Below, piece by piece: positions 1 through 9,915 of a stretch of 64,000 nt of DNA (position 1 is its first letter; every line of letters begins with the position of its first letter). A model generated the notes under the pieces. It was not told the origin of the DNA. It did not search any database and worked only from the letters and a program-made list of their open reading frames with translations. The DNA lies in the NCBI RefSeq assembly GCF_010093305.1, contig NZ_PDWS01000015.1, forward strand, positions 36,592 through 100,591, given 5' to 3'. The stretch comes from Pseudoxanthomonas sacheonensis. GTDB lineage: Bacteria > Pseudomonadota > Gammaproteobacteria > Xanthomonadales > Xanthomonadaceae. Made by a program: the position numbers and the translations under genes.

Positions 1-1086
1 CGTGGATTGGCTGGAGGCCGTGGTTCGGGAAGAGGATCCCGATTGTGCCGGGGCCGGTAGTGCCGGGAGCTGCGCGACCGGGGCGGCGATCGCCGAACCC
101 GCGCTGGACGGCGCGAGCACGCGCAAAGGTTTGCCGCCGCGCGAAATACCAGCGGCCAGCGCGGGGTTGAGCCGCCGCAACAGGCCGCTGTCGTAGCCCT
201 GCCGCTTGGCCCACTCGTCCAGGCTGCCGACATCGCCGGGCAGGGCTTGCGAAGCCAGGCGCGGGACCTCGCGGTCCAGGGTCCGCAACCATTCCTCGCG
301 GTCGTCGGCCTGCTGGAAGATGCAAGCCAGGGCATGGAGTTTTTCCACATACGCGTAGGTGATGCCCGACAGCCCGGGCAGCTGCGCCGGTTTGGCGTTC
401 TGCGCGTTCATGCCGGCGCGGCGCATCGATTGCAGGATGCGGTACTCGCCGGCGTTGTAGCCCATCACCGCCAGCCGCCAGTCGCCGCCGAACATCCCAT
501 GCAGGGTCTTGAGATAACGCACGGCCGCCTGGGTGGAATCCACCGGCGACAGGCGCCCGTCGTAGCCGCTGCGCATGGCCACGCCGTGGTTGCGGGCGGT
601 AATGCCGATGAACTGCCACAGCCCGGCCGGGCCGCTGGCGCTGCGCGCACCGGGCTTGTAGCCGCTTTCGACGAAGGGAATCAGGGCGAATTCGGTAGGC
701 AGGCCGGCTTGGCGCAGCGAATCGACCACGTAGCCGAACAGCGGCAGCAGATCGTCGTTGGCTCGCGCCAGTTGCCCGGGAGCGTGGCCGAAGTGCTTCT
801 TCCAGCGCGCGCTGGTGGCGGCGGCGTCGCAAGTGGGGTCGGCCAGGCCGGCGCGGAAGCTTTCGTAGATCTCGCGGCCGTTGCGTTGGCTGGAGACGGG
901 CAACGATTCGAGTTCGAGCGGGGGCCCGCCGGCCCCGGCGCCCGCGGCCACGAGTTGGCCGTCGTTGTCGGGGCCGGCGCCGTCGTTTTTACCTGCCTGT
1001 CCACCCGCCGGTTCGGCCGCTTGCAGCGCGGCGGAAATTCCCAGCGCGCACAGTAAAGACCATGCGCGATGCCTGCGCCGCCTCAT
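1..1086 (-). CDS. mltD: Membrane-bound lytic murein transglycosylase, MltD-like (C-terminus beyond window)
   Basis: Cleaves the glycan strands of peptidoglycan in the periplasm. I read 362 codons without a stop from the ATG at 1086 to the window edge. The N-terminus has four arginines followed by a hydrophobic stretch ending LQAAEP, a likely signal peptide of about 23 residues. The SLT domain shows the catalytic Glu in [17 protein letters not shown] (Glu about 140), then PAGLWQFIG and [10 protein letters not shown], all hallmarks of family 1 lytic transglycosylases. The visible end is Ala/Pro/Ser-rich, as in a linker; LysM repeats would lie outside. The start overlaps the gloB stop (ATGA), so translation is probably coupled. 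Assignment to MltD rather than another SLT paralogue rests on the gloB linkage. Confidence 0.85.
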   Translation of the reverse strand, partial: MRRRRHRAWSLLCALGISAALQAAEPAGGQAGKNDGAGPDNDGQLVAAGAGAGGPPLELESLPVSSQRNGREIYESFRAGLADPTCDAAATSARWKKHFGHAPGQLARANDDLLPLFGYVVDSLRQAGLPTEFALIPFVESGYKPGARSASGPAGLWQFIGITARNHGVAMRSGYDGRLSPVDSTQAAVRYLKTLHGMFGGDWRLAVMGYNAGEYRILQSMRRAGMNAQNAKPAQLPGLSGITYAYVEKLHALACIFQQADDREEWLRTLDREVPRLASQALPGDVGSLDEWAKRQGYDSGLLRRLNPALAAGISRGGKPLRVLAPSSAGSAIAAPVAQLPALPAPAQSGSSSRTTASSQST

Positions 1087-1850
1087 GCGCGGAAACCGTC
1101 CTTCCAGCGCCGCAGTTCGGCGAAGGCTTCCACCCGGTCGGCAGGCGCGCGTCCCAACCGGCGCGCGACCGCATCGTGGACCGCCGGCGCATCCACGCGC
1201 AGGAACGGATTGGTGGCCAGTTCCACATCCAGGGTCGAGGGCAGGGTGGGGCGTCCGGCGTGGCGCATGGCTTGGGCTTCCTCGGTACGGCGGCGCAAAG
1301 CGTCGTTGGCGGGGTCCACGGCCCGGGCGAAGGCTGCGTTGGCCAGAGTGTACTCGTGGCCGCAGCACACGGCTGTGTCGCCGGGCAAGCTTGCCAGGCG
1401 ATCCAGTGAGGCCAGCATTTGCGACGGAGTGCCCTCGAACAGGCGCCCGCAGCCCATGCTGAACAGGGTGTCCCCGCAGAACAGGTGGCCATTGCCGCCG
1501 TGGAAAGCGATATGGCTCAGGGTGTGGCCCGGCACGGCCAGCACATTGAATTCCCAGCCGTTAAGGCGGAACCCGGAACCTTCGCCGACACGTTCGCTGG
1601 CGTGTGGAATCCGCGCGTCTTCGGGCGCGAACACCGGCAGGGTAGGCCAGCGCTCGCGCAGAGCGGCCAGGCCGCCGGCATGGTCGGGGTGGTGATGGGT
1701 GACCAGCACGCCGGCGGGCCACATGCCCAGTTCGCTGGCGGCCAGCACGGGAGCCGCGTCGCCGGGGTCCACGATCACGGCATTGCCGTCGTCGTCCACC
1801 AGGGCCCAGATGTAGTTGTCTTCGAAAGCGGGCAGAGCGGTCAGACGCAT
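1083..1850 (-). CDS. gloB: Hydroxyacylglutathione hydrolase (glyoxalase II)
   Basis: Hydrolyses S-lactoylglutathione to lactate and glutathione, the second step of methylglyoxal detoxification. The 255-residue length is normal. The binuclear metal motif [10 protein letters not shown] lies at residues 51-60, and further metal ligands are visible in [10 protein letters not shown] and CGHEYT. The C-terminal glyoxalase II domain includes NPFLR, typical of GloB. It is divergent from the methyltransferase at 1926 and overlaps the downstream transglycosylase by 4 bases. Confidence 0.95.
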   Translation of the reverse strand: MRLTALPAFEDNYIWALVDDDGNAVIVDPGDAAPVLAASELGMWPAGVLVTHHHPDHAGGLAALRERWPTLPVFAPEDARIPHASERVGEGSGFRLNGWEFNVLAVPGHTLSHIAFHGGNGHLFCGDTLFSMGCGRLFEGTPSQMLASLDRLASLPGDTAVCCGHEYTLANAAFARAVDPANDALRRRTEEAQAMRHAGRPTLPSTLDVELATNPFLRVDAPAVHDAVARRLGRAPADRVEAFAELRRWKDGFRA

Positions 1851-1925
1851 TCGTCACCAGCGGTAGAGGAGGCGGATCCAACTTCGAAAGGACGGCCGGT
1901 TGAGCGGTCCTCTACAATTCCGAAC

Positions 1926-2588
1926 ATGCCTGTCCTGCAGATCAGCCGTCAACCCGATGCCCTGGCCTGGTTCGACACGGTAAGGGGTCGGCCCTTGCTG
2001 GCGGCGGAACAGAAGACGATCCGCGGCGCCCTGATTTCGCGGCCTGCCCAGCAGCCCTGGCTCTGGGTGCCCCCCCTGGCGCCCGACACAGCGCCCGATG
2101 AGACCGGGTTGCCGCCCCGCAGCCTGCTGCTGCATCCCCGGGGCGAGCGCTATGCCGGCACCCTGCAATGCGGGCTGCCGCTGCCTTTGCCCAACGAGTC
2201 GATCGGCAACCTGATCCTGCAGCACGCGCTGGACGACGGCAGAGAAGGGCTGCTGGAAGAAGGCGCGCGGGTTCTGGCGCCGGGCGGGCGATTGTGGCTG
2301 TTCGTCCTCAACCCGTGGAGCCCCTATCGCACCCGCTGGCGCAGCAGCGGCCTGCAAGCGCACGACGTGCAGGACTGGCGCCGCCGATTGCGCCAGCTCG
2401 GCCTGCAGCCCTGCGGCGCCGAAGTGAGCTATTTGGGCCCGCTCTGGCGCATGGCGACCGGGCCGCAGATGCGGGCTGCCGGCCGGCTGCGCGCGGTCTG
2501 TCTGCTGGAAGCGGAAAAGCGCACCGCCTCCCTGATTCCCCCCGCACCTGCCGCCCGCCAGTGGCGGGCCGGCGCCGCACCCGCATGA
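1926..2588 (+). CDS. Class I SAM-dependent methyltransferase domain protein
   Basis: A 220-residue protein in the position often held by a small methyltransferase between gloB and rnhA in Xanthomonadaceae. The middle has a recognisable late half of a Rossmann methyltransferase: an acidic segment (LILQHALDD) followed by [17 protein letters not shown], the usual post-motif region. The N-terminal glycine-rich motif I is weak or absent, so catalysis is not assured. The C-terminus is Ala/Pro/Arg-rich. The ATG at 1926 was chosen because the longer upstream reading frame lies antisense to gloB. Substrate unknown. Confidence 0.8.
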   Translation: MPVLQISRQPDALAWFDTVRGRPLLAAEQKTIRGALISRPAQQPWLWVPPLAPDTAPDETGLPPRSLLLHPRGERYAGTLQCGLPLPLPNESIGNLILQHALDDGREGLLEEGARVLAPGGRLWLFVLNPWSPYRTRWRSSGLQAHDVQDWRRRLRQLGLQPCGAEVSYLGPLWRMATGPQMRAAGRLRAVCLLEAEKRTASLIPPAPAARQWRAGAAPA

Positions 2589-2620
2589 ACGCGGGCATCT
2601 CTCTGTCGAAAAGGTCAGCA

Positions 2621-3073
2621 ATGAAAGAAGTGGAAGCACATACCGACGGCTCCTGCCTGGGCAATCCCGGTCCCGGCGGTTGGGGCGCCGTTTTGCGTTA
2701 CCAGGGGCGCGAACGGGAGCTCGCCGGCGGCGAAGCCCTGACCACCAATAACCGCATGGAACTGATGGCCGCCATCATGGCCCTGGAAGCGCTGAGCGAG
2801 CCTTGCCGGATCGTGCTGCAGACAGATTCGCAATACGTGCGCCAAGGCATCACAGAATGGATGGCCAACTGGGTGCGGCGCAACTGGAAAACCGCCGGCG
2901 GAGATCCGGTCAAGAACCGCGACCTCTGGGAACGCCTGCACGCCGCCACCCAGCGCCACTCCATCGAATGGCGCTGGGTGAAAGGCCACTCCGGCGACCC
3001 GGACAACGAGCGCGTGGACCTGCTGGCGCGCAACGAGGCGATCAGATTCCGCGACATCGCTTCGGTGGGCTGA
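2621..3073 (+). CDS. rnhA: Ribonuclease HI
   Basis: Degrades the RNA strand of RNA-DNA hybrids. The 150-residue protein has the full catalytic set: Asp9 (HTDGSC), Glu47 (NNRMEL), Asp69 (LQTDSQYV), His123 (VKGHSG) and Asp133 ([11 protein letters not shown]). An in-frame ATG 36 bases upstream would add [13 protein letters not shown] prefer [10 protein letters not shown] because it matches the usual family start. The next gene (acetyltransferase) starts one base after its stop, and dnaQ follows; rnhA-dnaQ linkage is common in gammaproteobacteria. Confidence 0.96.
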   Translation: MKEVEAHTDGSCLGNPGPGGWGAVLRYQGRERELAGGEALTTNNRMELMAAIMALEALSEPCRIVLQTDSQYVRQGITEWMANWVRRNWKTAGGDPVKNRDLWERLHAATQRHSIEWRWVKGHSGDPDNERVDLLARNEAIRFRDIASVG

Positions 3074-3074
3074 G

Positions 3075-3605
3075 ATGAGCGAAGCGATCATCCAGACCGA
3101 ACGTCTGCAACTGTACGAACTCTCCGACCAATCGCAGGAAGACATCGCCTTCGTCCGCCGCTTGCTCAACGAGCCCAGTTTTCTCGAAAACATCGGCGAC
3201 CGCGGCGTGCGCGACCTGGAGGATGCGCGGGCCTATATCCTGAAAGGGCCGATGATCAGCTACCGCGCCAACGGCTTCGGGCTGTACCGCATGCAGACCA
3301 GGCAAGGGGGGCAGACCGTGGGCATGTGCGGTCTGGTCAATCGCCCCGCCTTGGAGGACATGGACCTGGGGTACGCCTTGCTGCCGGAATTCTGCGGGCA
3401 CGGATACGCGGTGGAAGCAGGCGCGGCGGTTCTGGCCGACGCACGCGAACGGCTGGGGTTGGAACGCATCGTCGCCATCGTCGATCCGCGCAACGCCGGT
3501 TCGATCCGCGTGCTTGAAAAGCTCGATTTCCGGTTCGAGAAAATGGTGCAGCTAACACCGGATGACGTCACGCTCAAGCTGTTCGCATCCGGGCCCCCGA
3601 GGTAA
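3075..3605 (+). CDS. GNAT family N-acetyltransferase (RimJ/RimL type)
   Basis: Probable acetyl-CoA-dependent acetyltransferase. The 176-residue protein begins IIQTERLQLYELSDQ, the typical RimJ/RimL-like opening, and carries the conserved later segments LGYALLPEFCGHGYAVEAG (acetyl-CoA pyrophosphate loop region) and IVDPRNAGSIRVLEKLDF (helix alpha 4 motif). It sits between rnhA and dnaQ, with 1 and 9 bases of spacing, so the three are likely co-transcribed. Substrate (protein N-terminus or small molecule) cannot be told. Confidence 0.88.
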   Translation: MSEAIIQTERLQLYELSDQSQEDIAFVRRLLNEPSFLENIGDRGVRDLEDARAYILKGPMISYRANGFGLYRMQTRQGGQTVGMCGLVNRPALEDMDLGYALLPEFCGHGYAVEAGAAVLADARERLGLERIVAIVDPRNAGSIRVLEKLDFRFEKMVQLTPDDVTLKLFASGPPR

Positions 3606-3614
3606 GCTGCCCGC

Positions 3615-4325
3615 ATGCGCCAAATCATCCTGGATACCGAAACCACCGGCCTCGAATGGAAGAAAGGCAACCGCGTGGTGGAGATCGGCTGCGTGGAGCT
3701 GATGGAGCGCCGGCCTACCGGCAATACCTACCATCAGTACATCAACCCCCAGCGCGAATTCGAGCAGGGTGCGGCGGAAGTCACCGGGCTGAGCCTGGAA
3801 TTCCTGGCCGACAAGCCCGTGTTCGCCGACATCGCCGACGGTTTCCTGCAGTTCATCGACGGCGCCGAGCTGATCATCCACAACGCCGCCTTCGACATCG
3901 GCTTTCTGGACAACGAGCTGTCGCTGCTGGGCGAGCGCTACGGACGCATGAGCGACCGCGTGCGTGTGGAGGATTCGCTGCTGATGGCGCGGCAGCGCTT
4001 CCCCGGCCAGCGCAATTCGCTGGATGCGCTGTGCAAGCGCCTGGGCGTGGACAACACCCACCGCCAGCTGCACGGCGCGCTACTGGACGCGCAGCTGTTG
4101 TGCGAGGTGTACCTGCATCTGACCGCGGGGCAGAGCGAGATCGGATTTGGCGGCGACGAGCCTTCGCAGCAGGCCACCGCCGCGCCGGTGTTCGCCTTGC
4201 CGGCCGAAGGAACACGGCCGCGCGTGCTGGTCAGCGAGATCGAGCTGGCCGCCCACGAATCGCGTCTGGCCGTGCTGCGCAAGAAATCGGGCGATAAATG
4301 CCTGTGGGACGCCGTCCCCTTGTAG
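3615..4325 (+). CDS. dnaQ: DNA polymerase III epsilon subunit (3'-5' proofreading exonuclease)
   Basis: Proofreading exonuclease of the replicative polymerase. Exo I is ILDTETTGLEW (Asp7, Glu9); Exo II is IHNAAFDIGFLDNEL; Exo III is HGALLDAQLLCEVY. The 236-residue length is close to the family norm. The C-terminal part after about residue 180 is variable and ends in a conserved-looking EIELAAHESRLAVLRKKSG, consistent with the alpha-binding tail. The TAG stop lies inside the arm of a downstream palindromic repeat. Confidence 0.95.
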   Translation: MRQIILDTETTGLEWKKGNRVVEIGCVELMERRPTGNTYHQYINPQREFEQGAAEVTGLSLEFLADKPVFADIADGFLQFIDGAELIIHNAAFDIGFLDNELSLLGERYGRMSDRVRVEDSLLMARQRFPGQRNSLDALCKRLGVDNTHRQLHGALLDAQLLCEVYLHLTAGQSEIGFGGDEPSQQATAAPVFALPAEGTRPRVLVSEIELAAHESRLAVLRKKSGDKCLWDAVPL

Positions 4326-4409
4326 GAGCGGGCCCTGCCCGCGACGGCTTCTCACACGATATTTCTGCTTGATTGAAAAGCTGTCGCGGGCAGGGCCCGC
4401 TCCTACAAG
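4320..4409. repeat. Palindromic intergenic repeat, TGTAGGAGC family
   Basis: Two arms of about 28 bases, starting TTGTAGGAGCGGGCCCTG and ending in its near-perfect complement, enclose a short AT-richer loop. It lies between the convergent dnaQ and PP2C genes and could fold as a transcription barrier. The left arm supplies the dnaQ stop codon. Similar arms, with different cores, occur at 15561, 30318 and 55092. Confidence 0.85.
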
Positions 4410-4415
4410 GGATCG

Positions 4416-5120
4416 TCAGTGGCAGCGGACCAGGATCGCGGTGACGTTGTCGGACCCGCCGCCGTCCAGCGCCGCGGCGATCAGCGTATCCACGCATTCC
4501 TGCGCGCTGCAATCGTTGTGGCGCAGGGTATTGGCGATGCCCTTGTCGTCCACTTCCTCGGTCAGGCCGTCGCTGCAGAGCAGCAGCTGCATGCCGGGCT
4601 TCAGTTCCCCGGTCATGGTTTCCACGTTCAGGTGATTGGGGTCGGTCACCCCCAGCGCCTGGGTGACCACGTTGCGGTGCGGATGGGAGCGGGCCTGCTC
4701 GCTGGTCAGGGAGCCTTGCACGATCAGTTCCTGCACGTAGCTGTGGTCCTGGCTGAGCTGGGCCAGGTTGCCATCGCGCCACAGGTAGGCCCGGCTGTCG
4801 CCCACCCAGGCCACTTCGAAGCGGTTTCCGTGCACGCGCACCGCCACCACCGTGGTGCCCATCGGCAGGGTGTCGTTGCGGCGCTTGGAGGTGCGGATGA
4901 TCTCTTCGTCGGCGATGCGGATCGCCTGGGCCAGCGGGGTGCCGTCGCGGATCTCGCGCACGATGGTTTCGCGGGCCAGGGCGCTGGCCACTTCGCCGCA
5001 GGCGTGCCCGCCCATGCCGTCGGCCACCAGCCACAGCCCCAGTTCGCTGTCGCCGTAATAGGTGTCTTCGTTCAAGTCGCGGCGGAGCCCAACGTGGGTA
5101 AGGTGTCCGAATTCGATCAT
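4416..5120 (-). CDS. PP2C-type serine/threonine protein phosphatase (Stp1/PrpC-like)
   Basis: Metal-dependent phosphatase that would reverse Ser/Thr kinase signalling in the cytoplasm. The 234-residue protein has the short bacterial PP2C architecture: RRDLNEDTYYGD (metal-binding Asp), VADGMGGHACGE around residue 34, WVGDSRAYLWRDG, LLLCSDGLTEEVDD and GGSDNVTAILVRC at the end. No partner kinase gene is visible in the window. It is convergent with dnaQ across a palindromic repeat. Confidence 0.93.
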   Translation of the reverse strand: MIEFGHLTHVGLRRDLNEDTYYGDSELGLWLVADGMGGHACGEVASALARETIVREIRDGTPLAQAIRIADEEIIRTSKRRNDTLPMGTTVVAVRVHGNRFEVAWVGDSRAYLWRDGNLAQLSQDHSYVQELIVQGSLTSEQARSHPHRNVVTQALGVTDPNHLNVETMTGELKPGMQLLLCSDGLTEEVDDKGIANTLRHNDCSAQECVDTLIAAALDGGGSDNVTAILVRCH

Positions 5121-5318
5121 GGCGCCCTGTTGGTCTGAATCCGATTATCCCTATCGGCTTGAACGGCATGATCGCGGGGAAACGGACAAGCGGCAAGGTT
5201 TTGCGGACCGCGGGGCTGCGAGGGTTCAGCGACAGCGTCTCGGTGCCGCCTCCGTGCTTGTCCCGGGATGGCGCGGCCCGTATCATGCACGACCCCGGCC
5301 GGTATGGGCGGGGCGACC

Positions 5319-5790
<472 letters not shown>

Positions 5791-5842
5791 CGCCAACGTC
5801 CGTTCCCTTACACTTCACTATCCCGCAAACAGAGCCGATGCC

Positions 5843-6250
5843 ATGTCAGAGATCCAAGTCCCCGTTTCCTTCGGCGAACTGCTCGACAAGATCGCCATCC
5901 TGCAGATCAAATCCGAGCGGATGAGCGACGAAACCAAACTGGCCAACGTGCGCAACGAGCTCTCCGCGCTGGAGAACACCTGGATGGCGCATCCGGCCGC
6001 CGGCCAGAACATCGTCGATCTGCGTGCGCAGCTGAAGGCGGTCAACGAACGCCTGTGGGTGATCGAAGACGACATCCGCATCAAGGAAAAAGCGCAGGAA
6101 TTCGACGCCGAATTCATCCGCCTGGCGCGCGCGGTGTATTTCGAGAACGACGACCGCGCGCGGATCAAGAAGGACATCAACCTGGCGCTGGGTTCCAGTT
6201 ATGTGGAAGAGAAGTCCTATCAGGACTACCGGGCCGCTTCCAATCCCTGA
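5843..6250 (+). CDS. Conserved hypothetical protein, DUF6165-like
   Basis: A 135-residue soluble, helical, charged protein. It begins MSEIQVPVSFGELLDKIAIL and has the repeated acidic-basic pattern of the DUF6165 family (KIAILQIKSERM, ELSALENTW, RLARAVYFENDDRARIKKDIN). The family is of unknown function and I assign none. The ATG at 5843 was chosen; the longer upstream reading frame runs through the tandem repeat and is not credible. It is convergent with the glycosyltransferase downstream, and LPS-related genes follow, so a link to surface polysaccharide is possible but only an inference. Confidence 0.8.
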   Translation: MSEIQVPVSFGELLDKIAILQIKSERMSDETKLANVRNELSALENTWMAHPAAGQNIVDLRAQLKAVNERLWVIEDDIRIKEKAQEFDAEFIRLARAVYFENDDRARIKKDINLALGSSYVEEKSYQDYRAASNP

Positions 6251-6274
6251 TCGTTGTGCCGATCCCTTCCCGCC

Positions 6275-7324
6275 CTAGGCGGGAAGCCGGTCGGCCCGAT
6301 ACCGCTCGAATGCGGCAATCGCGTCGTCCACGCCGATCAATGCCATCACCTCGTCGAACTCGATCTTGGTTCCCCATTTGAGTTCCGACGCCGGCTTGCC
6401 CAGGAACCTGCGCGCGGCCGCATCGTACTTGTCCACGCAATAGCGCACGTCCGAGTACGGCCCGCTGCGCAGCGGATTGCTGGCGGCGTGCAGGCCCAGC
6501 ACCTTTGCGCCCATGGCATTGGCGATGTGCATCGGGCCGGAGTCCGGCGTCATCACCAGGTCGGCGCGCTCCAGCAGGGCGGGCAACTGCTTCAGGGTGT
6601 CCTTGCCGACAAGATCCAGCGCGGTGGCCTTCATCGCCGCGACGATCGCGTCGGTGGTGCTGCGCTCCAGCTCGCTGCGGCCGCCGCACAGCACGATGCG
6701 CCAGCCCTGGGCCGCGGCATGGTCGGCGACGGCGGCATAGCGGTCCGGGTACCAGTTGCGGCGCGCATGGCTGGAGCAGGGCGAGATCATCAACGTCGGC
6801 GTCCGGTCGTCGGCCCACTGCGCCCTGGCCCATCCGCGCGCGTCCTCGGGCACCGGCAGGTTCCACACGACTTCGGTCTGTTTCAGGCCCAGCGGCTCGC
6901 AGAAACTGCCGATGGCGTCCAGCACATGGATGCCGGGACGGTCGGGGATGCGTTCGTTGATGAAGAGGCCATGCAGGTCCTTGGCGCGGGCACGGTCGTA
7001 GCCGATGCGGCGCTTGGCGGGAACGAAGGCCGACAGCACGTTGGCGCGCAAGGCCACCTGCATCTGCAGCAGCGCATCGAAACCCTCAGCCGGCAACCGC
7101 TTGCGCAAATCGCGCATGCCCGCCAGTCCGGAGCGCTTGTCGTAGGCATGGAAGGTCACCCCGTCCAGGCCTTCCAGCAGCTTCTGGCCGCCCTTGTCGA
7201 TGATCCAGTGCAGCCGCGACTGCGGCCATGCGCGCTGCAGCGTGCGGACCAGGGGTACGACGTGGGTCACATCGCCCAGCGCCGACAGGCGCAGCAGGCA
7301 CAGCGATAAGGGATTGGTAGACAA
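6275..7324 (-). CDS. Glycosyltransferase family 9 (heptosyltransferase-like)
   Basis: Likely transfers a heptose or related sugar to the lipopolysaccharide core on the cytoplasmic side of the inner membrane. The 349-residue protein starts with the WaaC/WaaF-type [20 protein letters not shown], then [14 protein letters not shown], and contains the GT9 nucleotide-sugar region [19 protein letters not shown] and [21 protein letters not shown]. It is divergent from the Kdo kinase gene 20 bases away, which supports an LPS core role. Which heptosyltransferase (I, II or other) cannot be decided here. Confidence 0.9.
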   Translation of the reverse strand: MSTNPLSLCLLRLSALGDVTHVVPLVRTLQRAWPQSRLHWIIDKGGQKLLEGLDGVTFHAYDKRSGLAGMRDLRKRLPAEGFDALLQMQVALRANVLSAFVPAKRRIGYDRARAKDLHGLFINERIPDRPGIHVLDAIGSFCEPLGLKQTEVVWNLPVPEDARGWARAQWADDRTPTLMISPCSSHARRNWYPDRYAAVADHAAAQGWRIVLCGGRSELERSTTDAIVAAMKATALDLVGKDTLKQLPALLERADLVMTPDSGPMHIANAMGAKVLGLHAASNPLRSGPYSDVRYCVDKYDAAARRFLGKPASELKWGTKIEFDEVMALIGVDDAIAAFERYRADRLPA

Positions 7325-7344
7325 GTATTGTTAGACTCGGAGGA

Positions 7345-8094
7345 ATGGTCGATTTTGATGCAACGGAATCCATGACCCCGTTCCGCGAAGGTAGCGGATT
7401 GGGAGCGATTCTGTTCGACAGCAAACAGCTACGGCAAGCGGATCCGGAATGGTTCCTGCCCGCGAAGTGGGCAGAGCGGGCCCGGCCGGTCGATAGCGGC
7501 GGTCGCGGCGGCGCCTGGTTCATCGACGCGCCGTTCGGCCCCAGCCTGTTGCGCCTGTACCTGCGCGGGGGATGGGCAGCGCGCGTCAGCCGCGACCAGT
7601 ACCTGTGGCACGGCGCCAACCGCACCCGCAGTTTCGAAGAATTCCGCCTGACCCGCGCCCTGCTGGCCAAGGGCTTGCCGGTGCCGCGCCCCATCGCCGC
7701 CAGTTACGTGCGCAACGGCATGACCTATCGCGCCGCGATCCTGATCGAACGGCTGCCCGATGTGCGTACCCTCGCGGACCGCGCCCAGGTCGCCGGCAAG
7801 GATGCGCCTTGGGAAGAGGCGGGCCGCCTGGTCGCACGCTTCCACCGGGCCGGGCTCGACCACGCCGACCTCAACGCGCACAACCTGTTGTTCAATCCGC
7901 AGGGGAAGGGTTGGATGATCGATTTCGACCGCGGCGCACTGCGTATTCCGGCTACCCGTTGGCGTGAGAACAATCTGATGCGATTGCAGCGTTCGCTGTT
8001 GAAACTTCGCGATACGCGCAGCCGCGACGAGGTGCAGCAGGACTTCGCCCGCCTGCGCCGCGCCTACGACATCGCCTGGCAGCGGGGTTTCTGA
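7345..8094 (+). CDS. kdkA: 3-deoxy-D-manno-octulosonic acid (Kdo) kinase
   Basis: Phosphorylates the Kdo residue of the LPS inner core, typical of organisms with a single Kdo on lipid A. The 249-residue protein has the kinase-like catalytic loop [12 protein letters not shown] and the metal-binding DFDRGALR that follows, plus the N-terminal GGRGGAWFI glycine-rich region and [17 protein letters not shown], all typical of KdkA. Its stop overlaps the ATG of the next gene. The divergent GT9 gene fits a shared LPS core pathway. Confidence 0.93.
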   Translation: MVDFDATESMTPFREGSGLGAILFDSKQLRQADPEWFLPAKWAERARPVDSGGRGGAWFIDAPFGPSLLRLYLRGGWAARVSRDQYLWHGANRTRSFEEFRLTRALLAKGLPVPRPIAASYVRNGMTYRAAILIERLPDVRTLADRAQVAGKDAPWEEAGRLVARFHRAGLDHADLNAHNLLFNPQGKGWMIDFDRGALRIPATRWRENNLMRLQRSLLKLRDTRSRDEVQQDFARLRRAYDIAWQRGF

Positions 8095-8846
8095 TGGGCT
8101 GGGCTTTGCGATTCCTGGGCGTGGGCAACGCGGCGGCGGTGGAGCTGGGTTCGGCCAACGCGACCATCGAGCGCGACGGATTGCCGTGGCTGACCATCGA
8201 TTGCGGAGCGGAGGGCCTGTCGGCTTATCTGGCGCATTACGGCGCCATGCCGCAGGCCTTGTTCGTCACCCATACGCATCTGGACCATGTGGGCGGTTTC
8301 GAACGGCTGTTCGTGGCCACCTGGTTCGACCCGGCGCGGCGCGGCAAGGTGAAGGTCTACGTTCCGGCCCCGGTCGTGCCGCTGCTGCATCAACGCGTGG
8401 GCAGCTACCCCAATGCGTTGGCCGAGGGTGGGGTCAATTTCTGGGATGCGTTCCAGGTGGTGCCGGTCGGCGCCTCGTTCTGGCACGACGGCGTGCAGCT
8501 GGAGGTATTCCCCGCGCGCCATCACTGGCCCGAAACCGCCTACGGTCTGCGCCTGCGCGGCAGCCTGGTCTGGACCGGCGATACCAGGCCGATTCCCGAA
8601 ACGCTGGCCAAGTTCGCCGATGCCGGCGAACGCGTTGCCCATGACTGCAGCCTGCACGGCAACCCCTCGCACAGCGGCATCGACGACCTGGAGCGCGAAT
8701 ATCCGCCCGAGCTGCTGCAGCGCTGCCTGCTTTACCACTACGCCAGCGCCGAGGACGGGCGCGCCCTGGAGGCGCGCGGTTATCGGGTGGCCCGGAAGGG
8801 CGAGGTGGTAGCCTTGCACGAGACCACCGTCGCCCCCATCGCTTGA
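8094..8846 (+). CDS. MBL-fold metallohydrolase, RNase Z-like
   Basis: A 250-residue beta-lactamase-fold hydrolase of unknown substrate. The metal motif THTHLDHVGG is at residues 59-68, further ligands are in WTGDTRP and HDCSLHGNPSHSG, and YHYASAED supplies the late His. It is shorter than RNase Z and lacks its recognisable exosite arm, so a tRNA processing role is not claimed. The start codon overlaps the kdkA stop (TGATG), which implies translational coupling and perhaps a function in the same cell-envelope context. Confidence 0.88.
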   Translation: MGWALRFLGVGNAAAVELGSANATIERDGLPWLTIDCGAEGLSAYLAHYGAMPQALFVTHTHLDHVGGFERLFVATWFDPARRGKVKVYVPAPVVPLLHQRVGSYPNALAEGGVNFWDAFQVVPVGASFWHDGVQLEVFPARHHWPETAYGLRLRGSLVWTGDTRPIPETLAKFADAGERVAHDCSLHGNPSHSGIDDLEREYPPELLQRCLLYHYASAEDGRALEARGYRVARKGEVVALHETTVAPIA

Positions 8847-8865
8847 TCATGAGTGTCCCCTGATC

Positions 8866-9915
8866 ATGAGTGCAGTTCCGCAAACCCAGGCATGGCCGCC
8901 GGGCACTCCGTTGGGCGTGCCACTGGATCGGCGCGGCCGGCCGTTGCGCGACCTGCGCCTGTCGGTGATCGAGGCCTGCAATTTCCGCTGCGGTTACTGC
9001 ATGCCCGCCGATCAGGTGCCGGACGACTATGGTCTGGATTCGGCGTCGCGCCTGTCGTTCGACGAAATCGAAACCCTGGTGCGCGGATTCGTGCGCATCG
9101 GCGTCAGCAAGCTGCGCTTGACCGGCGGAGAACCGCTCCTGCGCAAGCGCCTGCCGGAATTGATCGCGCGCCTTTCCGCCGTTCCCGGAATCGAGGATCT
9201 GGCACTGACGACCAACGGTTCGCTGCTGGCTGCGCAAGCGCGTGCGCTGCACCGCGCCGGCCTGCGCCGGTTGACGGTCAGCCTGGATGCCTTGGATGCG
9301 GACCTGTTCCGCCAGATGTCCGGCGGTCGCGGCGAACTGTCCGCGGTGATGGCAGGCATAGACGCCGCCACGCGGGCGGGATTCGCTTCGCTGAAGATCA
9401 ATTGCGTGGTCCAGCGCGGCGTCAATGAAAACCAGGTGCTGCCGCTGGCGGAACACTTCCGCGGCAGCGGCCACGTACTGCGCTTCATCGAGTATATGGA
9501 CGTGGGCACCTGCAACGGCTGGCGGCGCGCGCAGGTGGTGGCTTCGGCCGAACTGCGCGACCGCATCGCCGCGCGCTGGCCGATTGTTCCGCTGGATGCC
9601 AACTATCGAGGCGAAGTGGCCAAGCGCTACCGTTTCCAGGATGGGGCGGGCGAAATCGGATTCGTCAGCTCGGTCAGCGAAACCTTCTGCGGCGATTGCC
9701 ATCGCGCACGCGTTTCGGCGGACGGACAGCTGTATACCTGCCTGTTCGCATCCGAGGGAGCCGATCTTCGCGGTGCGCTTGCGCAAGGCGAAGCGGCCTT
9801 CGCCGATCATCTGGCGGGGCTCTGGTCGCGGCGCGAGGACCGCTACAGCGAGTTGCGCGGCGAACGCGAGGCCGGCAAGGGCCGGCATGTCGAAATGTTC
9901 CTGATCGGCGGTTGA
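8866..9915 (+). CDS. moaA: GTP 3',8-cyclase (molybdenum cofactor biosynthesis)
   Basis: Radical SAM enzyme that starts molybdopterin synthesis from GTP. The N-terminal 4Fe-4S site is IEACNFRCGYCMPAD (CxxxCxxC), and the C-terminal cluster is in FCGDCHRARVSADGQLYTC. LTGGEPLLRK and TTNGSLLAAQA are classic radical SAM segments. Length 349 is normal, but the end is HVEMFLIGG rather than the commoner MSYIGG. The start is preceded by a 12-base direct repeat (TGATCATGAGTG at 8844 and 8861), the first copy overlapping the stop of the preceding gene. Confidence 0.96.
   Translation: MSAVPQTQAWPPGTPLGVPLDRRGRPLRDLRLSVIEACNFRCGYCMPADQVPDDYGLDSASRLSFDEIETLVRGFVRIGVSKLRLTGGEPLLRKRLPELIARLSAVPGIEDLALTTNGSLLAAQARALHRAGLRRLTVSLDALDADLFRQMSGGRGELSAVMAGIDAATRAGFASLKINCVVQRGVNENQVLPLAEHFRGSGHVLRFIEYMDVGTCNGWRRAQVVASAELRDRIAARWPIVPLDANYRGEVAKRYRFQDGAGEIGFVSSVSETFCGDCHRARVSADGQLYTCLFASEGADLRGALAQGEAAFADHLAGLWSRREDRYSELRGEREAGKGRHVEMFLIGG

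Noticed and set aside
881..1695. Plus-strand frames near the left edge
   Set aside because: Arg/Pro/Ala-rich shadows of the transglycosylase and glyoxalase II genes.
8094..8846. tRNase Z (rnz)
   Set aside because: Has the MBL metal motif but is short and lacks the recognisable exosite; left as a generic hydrolase.
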